A stretch of 64,000 bases of DNA, from assembly GCA_029747015.1 (NCBI GenBank), contig JAKOGI010000532.1:121001-185000 (forward strand), read 5' to 3'. Positions within the stretch are counted from its first letter, which is position 1, and each line of letters begins with the position of its first letter. The stretch comes from Carnegiea gigantea. Its lineage: Eukaryota; Streptophyta; Magnoliopsida; Caryophyllales; Cactaceae. The position numbers and the translations under genes were made by a program. Shown here piece after piece: positions 35,964 through 48,160 of the stretch. The notes under the pieces were generated by a model, which was not told the DNA's origin, did no database searches, and saw nothing but the letters and a program-made list of their open reading frames with translations.

Positions 35964-37332
35964 TGTAGAAGCCTAAAAATAGCACCCTGTTTTTATAAAT
36001 GCCCAATGACAAAATTATTGGCCCCACCTATGTATTTGAGGGCCCAGTAAATTGATCCTTAGTTTGAGTCTGAAAGAAAAAGGAAAAGGAAGAACAAACG
36101 AGTGTAGCCAACCCATTGGGCCTAATCTAACCAAAGAACCCAGTCGAGTCCTCTATTTGGGGACTTGGCCAAGATGAGTCCTCTATTTGGGGACCCATCC
36201 AAGATCTCCTTTTCCATATCGAGAACATATTTTAGTAGGTAGAATTTTATCTATATTGGTGCATCCGATCAAATTAAGCCTATTGAAAATTGGACACTCT
36301 AGAGACTAGAGAGGAAGAGATTGAAAATCTTGACAAAACACGTTAGATATTAAGGATATCGACATAGAGAAATTGGTTAATCGTTAAAGAGGCATCATTC
36401 TACTAAATTCCTAGATAAGTTAGATGGATCATTCTGAGGGTGTAACCTCAGCCTTCCTTCCTCTCTACTTGCTTTCTCTTTATTTTATTTAACTTTGGGT
36501 TTAGTGAAGATGTAATCTTCAATTAGTTTAGCCCATGTCCATTGTATGTATTTACATTATTTGTTTCAATTTTTCTAAACTAGCATTGTGTGCTTCATTC
36601 CTATTATTGATACAATTGATCCTAATATGTTGCAGGATTGTTAGGTAGTGCAATTAGTTTTAATTTTTCATATTGATTTGTAGAGATCATCAGTGATGAC
36701 GGGTAGCATCGTGATGCATTCTATCATGACATCGTAGCTTAGCCCCTTAATCTAGATCCTCAGTTCAAGCCTATAAAGTCATATGGTCCCCACACCAGGG
36801 ATTACTCATGGGCCATTTGCAAACCTCTTTGAAACAAACAAGTCGCCCTTTCGAAGTCCCTTTTGGTTTTTAGCTCATTTTAGAAAGTAAATTCAGTTTG
36901 TAGCTTTCCTAAAACTCATGGCAACTCTATTAATTAGATTTATAGTTTTTAAAATTTTCAGTTGAATATCTTTGGATTACGTAGCTTCGTGTCCCAACAA
37001 TAGCTGTGATTGAGCCTAAAACCCGGACGCAGTCTTGACTCAAGAACCCAGCTAGGCTCCTGGACTAGCACTACAGTCCAACCTCGACACTCAGGAAGAG
37101 AGACTGTTGGGGGCGTGGACTAGAAGACTGGGCCTATTGTTGCCTTAACATCCTAGTTTGGATCATGAATTAGGGCAGCTACCTAGTCTTTTGGGCCAGG
37201 CAGCTTATTCTTTTGCAGCTTAATCTGTTTCTTACTTAAAATTAAAAAAAAAGAAATTTTGAATACACCTAGCAAGTAAGCCTAATCATTTGTCAGAGAC
37301 TGCATCCCGGGATTCCAAGTCGTGATCTTATA
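35964..37332 (+). mobile_element. Element BC, 3' LTR
   Basis: It starts TGTAGAAGCCTAAAAATAGC and matches 8948-10322 to the end near GATCTTATA. After it, element G gag resumes on the minus strand. The expected 5-bp duplication is not clear (GTAAG on the left, ATAAT-like on the right), which fits an old insertion. Confidence 0.78.
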
Positions 37333-38143
37333 ATAATACCACTTATGAAGCAATGATAGCATGGTTAACAGGCGATTTTACTCATTCAATAAAGCATCAA
37401 ATGATTCTTGATACTGCTTAATATGCTCAGACTATTTCAACTTGATTAATTCAATAAGTGATAATCAAAAGGTTGGGCTCCAACTCTGACCAAGATATCC
37501 TTCTTATATTCATCCCACACAGGCCAGGCTTTATCCCTACTTTTCATGAAAGATTGGTGTCATAACAAGGCTTTCCCACTCAAGAGGTTATCTTCACTTT
37601 AGCATTATCAATAGTGTTATCAATTTTTTTAAAAAACTGTTGACATTTATAGACCCAATGATGCACATTATCCCCATCAAAATGGGGGAAATCAATCCTT
37701 AAAAGTCTAGAGAAAGTAGTGTTACCCATTTGAAAATTCGAGCCACTGGACTCAATAGTAGAGGCGGTCTACAATACTTGCCTGTCATGACACGTAATCA
37801 ACTCACTCAAATTTGAGTTAATCCTCACTTGGTTTTTCTTCCTGTTCAGAAGCTACACTTTCATGGATTGTTGAAATTTGACCCACAAAATTTGCAAATT
37901 TCGGCAGAATGTTTTTACTTTTTTGTGCTCCTTACATCGAGTGTTATCCAATGTTGCCACTGATATAGAAAGATCTTGAATCTAATTATGTAAGGTGGAT
38001 TGATTACGGATTCAAATGAACCAATCGATGAAAAAAGAAGTTTATGTTTGTTATAGGTGGCTACATCAATTGGTGATTCAAGCTAATTGATCAAATAAAG
38101 AACAGAGTTAAGGTTCATAATCAAAATTAGGAATCTGACCTTT
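37333..38143 (-). pseudogene. Element G gag, main part
   Basis: The minus-strand translation gives, in order, FDGDNVHHWVYKCQQFFKKI (about 37675), a K-A-L-x-W-H-Q-S-F-M segment (about 37570), WPVWDEYKKDILVRVGAQPF (about 37500) and KQYQESFDALLNE (about 37410), then FISG at the junction with BC. This is a standard gypsy gag core. The remainder, LTNEI onward, lies at 8947-8761. Stops and frameshifts are frequent. This is the oldest recognisable layer of the nest. Confidence 0.8.
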
Positions 38144-38155
38144 GCTCCAATACCA
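38144..38155 (-). other. Degenerate primer-binding site of G
   Basis: On the minus strand TGGTATTGGAGC matches the tRNA-Met site TGGTATCAGAGC at 10 of 12 positions. It stands between gag and LTR-like sequence, where a PBS is expected. Confidence 0.6.
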
Positions 38156-38157
38156 AA

Positions 38158-38221
38158 TTAACAGAGCTTCTCTAGGAATCAAGAAATTTGAGGGGAAGCA
38201 AAGAGTCTATAGAGAGAAGAA

Positions 38222-38265
<44 letters not shown>

Positions 38266-38560
38266 AGAGAGAAAGATAGTAAATTTCATTAATAAATCAA
38301 AATGAATACAATGGTAGCTAATCAACCTTTTATTTTGAGTCATTACACATAACAAACTCTCTCTTACTCTAATCACCTGAGGCTCATTCTAATAATTTCT
38401 CAAACTAACTTCCTGCCTTAAGTCTCTCATATGAATAAAATAAAGCTATTATGTCACCTCTGTGTACCCTTAATTTATTTTTGTGTCCTTCCTTTCCTAA
38501 CCCATGACACCTGTACGTGATTAGTTAGCTCAACATTGAGATTGGGCAAGGGAGGTAGGT
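38158..38560 (-). mobile_element. Element G, 5' LTR (outer limit unclear)
   Basis: The sequence upstream of the G primer site in minus sense must be its 5' LTR. No second copy is in the window (the other end lies left of position 1), so the outer limit near 38560 is a guess. It contains the CA/GA microsatellite. Confidence 0.4.
38223..38272. repeat. (CA)n(GA)n microsatellite
   Basis: About twenty CA dinucleotides run to 38262 and are followed by GA repeats. The reading frames through it (VCVCVC or THTHTH) are artefacts of the repeat. Confidence 0.97.
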
Positions 38561-38689
38561 CCAGCACAACCCAAAAAATTGGATCGTTTTGCCAATGTGT
38601 TACATATGACTAGTGTTGGCATATTAATAGCCATGTATGTACATATTACTGAGTAGAAAAGAAAATCCAACTTTAGTTTAAAAAACAAA

Positions 38690-39860
38690 TTTTAAATTTT
38701 TTTTTTGGGGGTTTGTAGATCGCTATTTTATTAGAGTCGAGCTATTATTGACTCATAAAGAGGTAAATCCGTACATAATTAAGGACTGCCTACTTAGGAT
38801 AAAAATTTTGAACATGAAGGTAGTTTTATTGCTAACACTTATTTAGCAATCCAATGCACCATATAACGTTGTTCCCTTACTAGGAATGAAACCTTTGTTT
38901 CTCCCTACAATTACTCACCAAAGCCTGTAGCAATTGAATTTACAAATTTTCCAATTATGAGTTGGGTGCTTATTTAACAATGGATGCAAAGGTATCCAGC
39001 ACCCCACAACAATGTAATCGATACTTGCATGTAATGATGTAACTACTTTTTCTTATTGCCTTAGGTAGGCTTCATTGAGCATCGTTCGCACGATGACACC
39101 ATCATTATTTTCCCTGCATTTCCTTTATTTCCTATGAGCAGCCAATTATGCTTCATCATTCCTTCCTTCATTGCATAGTTGTACTCTCTGGCACAATCAA
39201 GCTAAACATGAAAAGTTAAAATGATGCAACATGAGACCCAAAGTTTCCTCTAAGAGCCCTTTGTATTTGCAACTATATCGGATATATTGGTAATAATTTG
39301 ATGGTGACTCCAATCAAAGTGCATTTTCATCATTCCTTGCATATGTGTAGAGCTAGCATTGTCCACCCATGCTTTAAAAAGGGGGGTGCACCCTAAAACT
39401 AATTTAAGACTCAAAGTTAGGTTGAGCTGATTCTAACCTCGACTTAAACCTTAGATGACCCAACTGAAATTGAATCCCTACAAACTTTTCCAATTGCTCG
39501 TCTATCACAATTTGCAACTCACTATTTTACAAAAATAATTTTTAAGGGATTATGCTTTGAAAATGTATTTCCAGGTGCCTATTATTTTAGAGAAACTCAT
39601 TTGCAGCTGTCAATATTTTATGAGAAACTATTTTTTAATGGTTTCTTCCTTCAAATTCAGCCCAATACTTTCAAAACCTTATATTTTTGTCCCAAATGGA
39701 GTGATAAGTGCAAATACTAAAATTTTTGGAGTTCTTAGAGAAATATGTTTGTTTTAATGTCTAGAATCCTTATAATGACTTTTACTAGTACTAGTTATCA
39801 CAATCTACTACTTATCTCATAAATACAATATTTTCTATGATTATATGGCCATCATACTTA
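38690..39860. other. No gene supported
   Basis: This is AT-rich sequence between the G LTR and the viral copy. On the minus strand near 38850-38950 a faint RNase-H-like end (a VIWCIGLLNK-type block) hints at a LINE remnant, but it is too weak to annotate. Confidence 0.4.
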
Positions 39861-39867
39861 GCAAAAA

Positions 39868-39919
39868 GCACTTGATTATTCTGCCACCCCTAATTAGGGA
39901 TGGCAGAATAATCAGGTGC
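39868..39919. repeat. Inverted repeat able to form a hairpin
   Basis: GCACTTGATTATTCTGCCAC followed by CCCTAAT is mirrored by ATTAGGGATGGCAGAATAATC and AGGTGC. The arms are about 26 bases with two mismatches and almost no loop. It sits close to the left limit of the viral copy. Confidence 0.9.
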
Positions 39920-40249
39920 ATTTTTTAAGGTTAATTAGAGAGGTTTGCCCATTACCTGAAGTTAGTCAGCGCTAGACTCCGACATTCCACTAGTTTTCAA
40001 TTTACTGATAGTGTTAATCTTAACTACACTTTCCTTAGAACAAGCACAGAATAAATATGTTTTGTTTCCTACCTCGGACTATAGTCACTGACCAAGTTTT
40101 TTGTATTTTTAAGGATAGTGAAATTTTAACAAGAAATTATAAAGACATAAGGATTGATTGGATAACATTTCCTGCTAGGAAACTTCTTTTTACTAAAAGC
40201 TTCAAAGAGGAGATATTAAAATGGAAAGATTTAAAGGATTTAAACGGCT

Positions 40250-41600
40250 AAGATCACCAGAGATACTTGCTCATAGAGCAATGGAGAAGTTGACTTCTCT
40301 TTTGCTCAAGTACGCTCAAATAAATGTGTCCTTTACCATTCTCAACTTCTCATCATATAGGGAAGATAGAATACATAGAATGCCCTAATAGCTACAATAC
40401 ACACGATATTACAGGATATTCTCACATTTTTATAGCAGACTATATAATTTTACCTACTTGACACTCCAATAAGATAATCCATAATGTCGTAATGACTTTT
40501 TCAAAGAATTGAATGCTAACGAGACTAGTCATCCATATTAAGATTTTGCATATCTTTATCTCCCATAATGTCTTCAAGTCCATCATTATCCAGATAACCA
40601 TTAAAATATTCATCAAGTTCAAGATGCTTTGATCCCATTTTTCAAATAATTCATGTGGATATCTTTTTCCTTCCTATTCAGAATTTTTCAGCTCTAACAT
40701 TAAAGAGATAATTAAATAAGTCTTCTAAAGCAGCTCTATCGACCTTCATATGCTTGTTGAAATCACTATGATAAATAAAAGTAGTATTTCCACAATGAAT
40801 TAGAATCTTTCCTCATTCAATGGTTGCCCACATTTGATGCTAAATGTTGTAAAAACCAATGACTCTTACTAAAGCAGGATCACTAACTATTTCTTGTTGT
40901 TCTGGAAGTCATTCTTGTATTTGATCATCAAGGTCATTTAGATCAATTAATTAAACAAGATGACGAGTTGGTTTGGCATTTTCATTTTCATACTCAATTA
41001 ATGTGAAATGTACCTCAATTTGAAGACTTCTATTTTTAAGAGCTCTTATTTTGCCATGTGGAAATCCAGTGGATTCTTTTAAACATACACTTTTGAGACT
41101 TAGTTAAACTTGAAAAGAATGGACACTTCATATTAGGATTTCTATTAGATAAGCTACCATTTCATACTCCCAGGCTTTCATGATGGGATCATCTAGAGTG
41201 ATTGAATTTGCTATGAATCTAACACCACCAACTCTAGATCTATTAGAGAGGAAGATCATAGTACTTCATGATTTCCATATATCATAGGAATAATGATTGT
41301 TGTAGTTGATAGAGGTTGCATACCATTTGTTGAACCATTTTTCTTGAAAATAGGTACTTATTTTTGTTTGAACATCATAAGCACACCATAAGTAATTCAT
41401 TTGTAATTCTAAAAGGTTGAATCTCTGTAATGTTAGATAGGCAGAAGACAACAACCCAAAACATCATCTACTATTTTGTATGAAATTCCAAAATATCTAT
41501 AAGAATTCCACTAAAAGAAGACGCCCATCCTAGCAGTAATAGCATTTTATTTGGGATTTTCTCATTTTTTGACATGAGTTCTACTCTAATGATCACCATT
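40250..41600 (-). pseudogene. Viral copy: region after RNase H, unknown product
   Basis: Beyond RNase H on the same strand, coding-like remnants continue, the longest open piece being 41454-41266 (62 codons). Florendoviruses carry a second reading frame of unknown function downstream of the polymerase, and position and strand agree with that. I recognise no domain. It could also be unrelated host sequence. Confidence 0.4.
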
Positions 41601-41776
41601 GGCATGCATATGGATTAAACTATCTGTCAGGGAATTCTTCAATTCTTGCATATGTACAATAGAGAAAGGAAACTGGTTAAGCCATAAATCCATAATTTCT
41701 AACACATGAGTCGCTCTTATGCCTGAATATTTGACCATTTCTTTTCACAAAACGGAGTAATCCTTTGCAATTAAAT

Positions 41777-42060
41777 TCAAATAAGAAAAGGTTTTGAGGC
41801 CCAAAAGATTAAGAACTTTTCAATTTCCTTTATAACTGCAAGGATTTCTTTTTCCCTTATAAGACAATTACATTCTACATTATTAGAACTTCCTTTGCAA
41901 TAGTTACAAAGTTTTTCTTCTTTTTTAATTTTGAGTACTGTACTACAATGCTCATTGTTAGCATCTGTCACAAGAACTAAATCATCTTCTTCATTAAGCA
42001 AGTTAAGAATAGGAAAATTTTTGCACATCTTTTTTAAGTTTTAGACAATCTTTGAATTAC
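41777..42060 (-). pseudogene. Viral copy: RNase H domain
   Basis: An 83-codon open piece (42028-41777) has the caulimovirid RNase H pattern: a V-T-D-A-N-N-E-H block with the first catalytic aspartate, a degenerate C-Y/N block, then an R-E-K-E-I-L-A-V block with the catalytic glutamate, and F-x-I-F near the end. In the virus this enzyme removes the RNA strand during reverse transcription. The adjoining upstream sequence continues in frame only after stops. Confidence 0.8.
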
Positions 42061-42289
42061 TAGGGGCCCGTGTCCAACTTATTTCTTTCTTGAGTTTCTG
42101 TTGCAATGGTTTTCTTAATTTAGGTAAATTCTTAATGAAATCTGAAGCATATGTAAGACATCTAAGAAATCTTTCTAGTTACTACCCATCTTTAATCGTA
42201 TCAGGAAAATTTTCTATTTTCTCTAAAATATTCTTTTGTAGAATGAGTAGTCCAGCTTTTATTTCTAGACCTGAAAACTCTCTCTTGTT

Positions 42290-42900
42290 TAGCATGAATA
42301 CGCTTGCTCTTGTCAAGGATAATACCATAATCAATGCATTTGTGGGTGACAATTATAATGCTATCTTTGTGCTATACTATGGTCTTAGAAAAAGTAAGAG
42401 TTCATCGATGTAAACTAAATAACAATGATTGAGATCTTTAAAGATATTATTCATTCTTCTTTGGAATACTCAAGGTGCACTGTAAAGGCTAAATGGCATC
42501 TCTGTCAACTCATAATGTCTGAGGAGCACTAAAAGCGGTTAAATGAATATTTTCTTCATTTATTTTTATCTATCAATATCCGCTTTTACAGTCAATTTTC
42601 AAGAAGCAAGAGGTTCCTTGAATTTTATTGAAAAGAAATATCTTGTTAGGAAACATAATTATCATCAAAGTCAGTATTGTCATTAAACTTTTTGTAATTG
42701 ACTACCATTCTAACTTTTTGTCATTTTTCTTTAGCATGATTTCTTACTATCAATGCACGAAATGTGAGAACTCTTACTATTCCTAATTAACCCTTTTCTC
42801 AAAAGTTCTTTTATTTGTTTATCAAATTATTTGATATCATGGTTTGTATACACCATTTGTTTAACTCGAATAATAGTGTTGGGATTTAACAAAGCAATTT
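42290..42900 (-). pseudogene. Viral copy: reverse transcriptase, active site altered
   Basis: Palm-domain motifs are recognisable on the minus strand in several frames: a K-I-D-C-K-S-G-Y block (about 42590), an A-F-S-A-P-Q block (about 42525) and the catalytic box near 42405, which reads YIDE where the family has YVDD or YIDD. The second catalytic aspartate is therefore replaced by glutamate. Stops and frameshifts occur between motifs. It is non-functional. Confidence 0.8.
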
Positions 42901-44639
42901 TTACAAATGTCTTATCATTGTACCAAAATTTTAGAGGATTATCACAATAGAGTTCCTTGCATAATTCTTCTTGTTATAACTCAAGTAATGAACTTGTTAG
43001 CACTACTTCTCGTTGCACAAAGAATCTTCTCCCCGCGCTAGCTGCGTGTAAACGCAATCTTCTAAGGAGTATATGCCTTATTTAATTTATCAATAGGAAC
43101 TGAATGCCATTTATTGTGAATTTGATTTGCCTTATGGTTTGTGTGCATGGAGAATATAGCCTTTGAAAATTATTCCCAATAGTCATACCATGAGATGGTT
43201 GATAAGCAGTCTATAGAACTAGTATAATGCATGGAATCTTCCTATTTCAATGGATAATCGTCTTGTGACTTCACTATGGCTTATTATGCTATTACTAGTT
43301 ATTCTTGTACATGATTCTTTGCTTTTTTCCACACGAATTCTGCAAATAGAGATCATTTCCAAAGTAATACAGAACAGTCATTATCGATGTATGCACACAA
43401 TTGATATCTATTATATCCATGTAAGCATATATTTATTGGGAGATAAATATTATTCAGGATAGTATTGCTGACTTCATAACATATCTTCATGGTCATATTT
43501 TTTTTACTAATTCATCCTTATAAATTGGTTCACTAATAGTCCTTTTTTTTTCCCCTATGATTTTTCTATCTAAACTCGTCCTTTGATCTAGACTATTTCT
43601 TATAGGTTCAAAACTCATTTTACTTATTTCACTGGTTATACTAATTGTGTTATCTTCTTTAACTTCTTCTTTAACTATTGAAGATCCTTCTCTCCATTAT
43701 GATCTTGCACTCATGCTTCTTAATAGTTGGGTTTAATGGTAATTGTTCCATTCTGATCAATTTTAATTACATTTTTCTTATTGATTTTAATAGAACTGAC
43801 AAAGCTAGCTATCTAAGACCCATCAAATTTTATCTTTCGTAGATTGGACTTTATCCTTTGAATTTTTTGCATTGGAGTAGGACCTCAAATTTTTCTACCT
43901 CTATCACTGTTGTCTTAGCCTTTGGGTTATGGTATTATCTAATTTATAAATTATTTTCTAAACTATCCTTAGTGGGTGGCCTCCTATTTTCATATCCATC
44001 CCAATAGTTTTTATCTCAAGGGATAGAAATTTTTTTATCAAATTTATCTTTTATGCTTACATAATATTCAAGTCGACAACTGAATGCTACTAAACCGTTA
44101 CATAAATTAGTCTTAATCTCTACGATAATTTGATTATTAAATTTGCTATGTCTAATATCATATAGAAAATCACACAGGTTGACACCTTTGTCATAATATT
44201 GTAATGGTGTAATTTAAGCTTGGACACTTGCCACATGGATACTTCTATACTTTTGATCCTTGTTATGGTTAAGGACATTTTCGTAGTTGATGAGATTATC
44301 TCCCGCATCATACTCACTGTCTCTTATCACTAAATCGTCTTCCATCATTTCACATGCATACTTACTTTTTAATTGAAAGATGGCTTTTTTATAGGTGATA
44401 TCTTTGTGTATTATACAAAAAATTCAATCTCCTTTGACCTCTTCATTCTCATTATCTATTGTAAATTCTTCTCCTTCAAGGTTACCTAGACTAATTGAGC
44501 TACTCTTCATCATATGACTTGTTTTTTCATAATCAGTTTCTTCATATTGGTCTTCCATTACTATCTCAACAATTCCTTTGTTGTTTTTTAGGACAGAACT
44601 AGCGCTTGTTCTTCGTTAAGTTCAAAATAATCTAAACTA

Positions 44640-44760
44640 CCCAAAATTTCAATAAGCTTGTTATTCTTCCTTTTTTTTTTCTTTTGCATAACACCCTACT
44701 TCTCCACATGTCTAACACTTACAGCTATTTTTTCCTACAATATAAAAGGCAGCTTTGTAA
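44640..44760 (-). pseudogene. Viral copy: coat-protein zinc finger remnant
   Basis: A C-x-C-stop-x-C-G-E-x-G-C-Y-A block appears on the minus strand near 44680-44720. Caulimovirid coat proteins carry a C-x-C-x2-C-x4-H-x4-C finger. Here the histidine position reads as cysteine and a stop interrupts it. The location upstream of the reverse transcriptase fits the family order. Sequence between here and the primer site (44760-46400) would hold coat and movement protein remnants, which I cannot delimit. Confidence 0.5.
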
Positions 44761-46408
44761 AAAATCTTCGCTTTTTGAGACTTGGCTTGTTATAATACTT
44801 TTTTTTTTTTTGCATTTTTCTCCCATTTTCTTGTTAAAGCTTTTTTTCTTATAAAATTATCTTTTCCGTCTCTCCTCAAGTTCATGTCCCTATTGATGAA
44901 GAGTATCCCAATAGGCTAGAAATTGTTTCTTCATTTTTCTTTATTTTTGGAGATCAAGACATTGATTATTAACCTATTTTCTAAAATAAAAGATTATTGT
45001 TCCAAGGACATCAATGATATCCACTTTTTCAAGCTATGTAGTGTATTTTTCATTGATTATAAAATTTATGGGATAAGATAATTTTCATAAAACAAACAAA
45101 GATTGATTTCATTATGCCCAATTTTGTACTAATGTTGACTAAATTTAGCAATATAATGTTTTAGATATCTCACATCTCAGAGTTCTACGTAATTAATCTC
45201 TCTTTGTGACTCTCTAGTCTTTTCTTCGGAATCAAATTTAGCGCTGACAAATTCAGTTTCAATTTCCTTTCATAATTTTTTGAATATAGCAGTTGGTGTT
45301 TGCATTATTCTTAATACATTTTTACCTTCCTCATCTAATGACTTTTGCCAGTCAATTAGAGTGCCATAAAAACTATGTCTGATATAGTTTGAAATTTTCA
45401 ATCGTCCACCTGGTAGTCAAGTTCAAGACTATTCATGTCCCTCTTCTAATGCTCAAATACTTTTTTTCTTTATTATGAGCTCCATCGAAGTTTAGGATGT
45501 AACCCGTTCGGTTAGTTGGGGTAAGGTTAGTCTCTTCAAACGACGTGGTTGTCTTTTGGATGAACAGAAAAGAAAAATTGGTCGCTCGTCCTATTGGAAT
45601 AAATATACATCTCATAAAATGGGTATTTGTTTTAGAAGATTCACCAAAAATCTACGAGTTTTGAAATTACATTATTAACTAAAATTGGAATCAAATTCAT
45701 CGATATTAGGTTCTTCACCAATTTCATTGTTTTCATTTTTAGCTACCAATTTATCATATTTTTAATCCAGTTTCTTCTTAACTTCTTCTAAAAGAACAAC
45801 ATCTAAATCCGCTAGTTTAATTAGGTTCATTTTTTGATATATTCTTCTTATTATTGGACATTAGTTGTCTCTTTATTATCATTAAATAGTACTTCTTGTT
45901 TTCTGCTATTGCGCGCATGATCTTGTTTAATTTTCTAGATGTTGCCCTTTATCAAGCGTATTTTATAACTTCTCAACATTACACTGTTAACATTTCATCC
46001 TCTTTCTCTTGTTCTTTCTCTGCCTTCTCTGATGATTTTTTGACTTCTTTTTTTATTTTTATATTTTACAAAGGAAATGGATGTATTTGTTTTTAGATTT
46101 TGGAAATGATATTTATGTTAAGAAATGGAGTACTAATAGCTAGATAAGATTTTTTATTGTGCCTAACGTTGTTGATTAAAGACATATAGATTATAGACAA
46201 TTGTTTCTTTAGCTCCTTAACTCTAATCTTAATTTTCGTTAATTCTGCTTTTAATTCTAAAACAGTATTAGTAATATAGTTTAATTGTGGTGCTATACAA
46301 GTGGATTACTCTGGAGTGTGCACAATATGTTAATAATTTGGAGCAGGGTAGGGAGATGATGATTCAAGCATTAAACTTAGTTATCTTAATTTTTTTTTGG
46401 CTAACGTG

Positions 46409-46420
46409 GCTCTGATAGCA
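46409..46420 (-). other. Primer-binding site of the viral copy
   Basis: The minus strand reads TGCTATCAGAGC followed by CA, 13 of 14 matches to the caulimovirid tRNA-Met site TGGTATCAGAGCCA. By convention this is position 1 of such genomes, and the polymerase lies about 4 kb downstream, as in the family. Confidence 0.7.
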
Positions 46421-46429
46421 GATAAAAGA

Positions 46430-48160
46430 AAGCTTTGAGTAGTACTTATGAACATAACATCACATGCCCAAATTAAAATTTTCGAAAGTAAGTTTTTAAA
46501 GATTTTAATAAAATATGTAGATATGAAAAGTTTAGGACGATAGACGTGAATAGGAACAGTGAATTGTTTCCTTAAAATAGCTAACATAGAATATGGGACC
46601 TTTTAAATCTATTTTGAAAACAAGAGGCCCTAAAAATAGTTTCAACCAAACAGAGGGTACCTGATAGTAATTATTCATGTCTATTGTATAAAAAGTTAGA
46701 TTGGTCAAAACCCAAACTAAGCGACACATTTGGCGAGTTTGCATACTTAACAATGCCAAACCTTCACGTTTTCCTTATGTCATCTCTTTGTTTTGATCAA
46801 AAGTGTTCTTTGACATTTTTGTGTATGTATAGGTTAGTCTCTCCCCACCCCCAACCACAAAAAAAAATCATTCTTAAGAGCTCAATCTACTAGCCATTTG
46901 CTCCTTGTTTTCCTTGAGTCTCTAGCCCACGAATTGTACATTTGTACTACTGGTTTTGTTCTGTTTCACATGCCATTTGTCTCTCCCCTTACCGTTGTGC
47001 TTTTTCCCCAGGGAATGATCCTCCAAGTCTTGCTTTGATGCAGCAGACACTGGACATAGTAAGCAAAATCAGTTATGTCTCTAATGAAGCAACCTCCTTT
47101 GCTTTGTGCTTTTGTTTCCCTTGTATAATAATTCAAAGCCCCATCTAACGTGGTTGCGACTTCACAAAAGGAGCATCACCCATATCCTCTGCATGTCCTC
47201 CCGTATAGTTGAAGAAGTCGTCTCTTTATCGCTTGCTGATGTTGTGTTATCCAAGAAATAGACTATAAGTAGCAATAAAGCCAACATCTCAGCTAACAAC
47301 GAAGAACATATTGTAAATATAACCTAACACACACATCCATCACCAAAAACAACATGAACATGCATCCTTCCAAGAAACATTTATGGACAATTAATCAATT
47401 AGAATTTTGTTTCATAGTCTTTTTTGTTTGGCACCACCTCTCGGCTAGACAACGATAAGACTAGAAGTACTGACTCACAGTATTATGCATCTTAATCACT
47501 TTTATTGAAATGACAGATGCTGGAATTGGAGGATAGTTACATTATGATACTTGATATGTAGACTTCTTAGCTTAGGACAAATTACTAAATACTCTTTACA
47601 AATACATGCCACATGGGTCATATATGTGGACAATCCTATTACTCTCTGGTCGTGGGGTAGAGTTTTTCTGTTTGATTACAAAGCTAACTCATATTGCATG
47701 ACAGACCTAAATAGTGTTTAAGGATGATTTAAAAAACCAAATAAAAAAACAGAAAAAAAGATTATGCTGCCCTAATGTCTTGAATACCTTGGAAATGGGC
47801 ATTGGATAAACAAGCACATTCCTGATTATGAGAACCGAAAAAGAATGAAGTAAAGAAGAGAGATACCATGGTTATGGCTTTAGTTTTTTTCTTTTCTTCA
47901 ATGATCATATTCTTTGGCTGCCTAAGTCTTGCAAGTACATTAGTAATTTACGGACTTTCTTCTGTATTTCTACCATTACATCAACCAAGCCTCTTTTAAA
48001 TCCATTTGTCTAGTGTACTCCACTTTCCAAGTATTGATCATCATTCCTACTATCCTGATCTTCACTGCCGATCAGTTATTATTACTGCTTTATTACTAAC
48101 TGTCCTTTGATTAAGGGAATTGGTGGCAATATGAGACAATTCTAGGTGTCATAATCCAGG
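46430..48160. other. No gene supported
   Basis: This is unique-looking, AT-rich intergenic DNA. Short open frames (for example 46942-47148 on the plus strand) have no recognisable domain. A run of A at 46859-46868 may be the tail of an old insertion. Confidence 0.5.

Larger units (their letters stand above)
40000..46430 (-). mobile_element. Endogenous caulimovirid (pararetrovirus) copy, degenerate
   Basis: A minus-strand tRNA-Met primer site at 46409-46420, a coat-protein-type zinc finger near 44700, reverse transcriptase near 42300-42900 and RNase H near 41780-42060 appear in the order of Caulimoviridae, at spacing that fits one genome of about 6.5-7 kb. No LTRs and no target duplication are visible, as expected for illegitimate integration of viral DNA. 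The low GC content and single large polyprotein-like layout resemble florendoviruses or petuvirus-like endogenous viruses; this is inference. The frame is broken by many stops and shifts along its whole length, so it is an old, inactive copy. Outer limits are approximate. Confidence 0.75.

Noticed and set aside
38179..38376. Open frame with a VCVCVC run
   Set aside because: It is a translation of the CA microsatellite.
39557..39757. Short plus-strand frame near the viral copy
   Set aside because: No domain, AT-rich composition and no support from neighbours.
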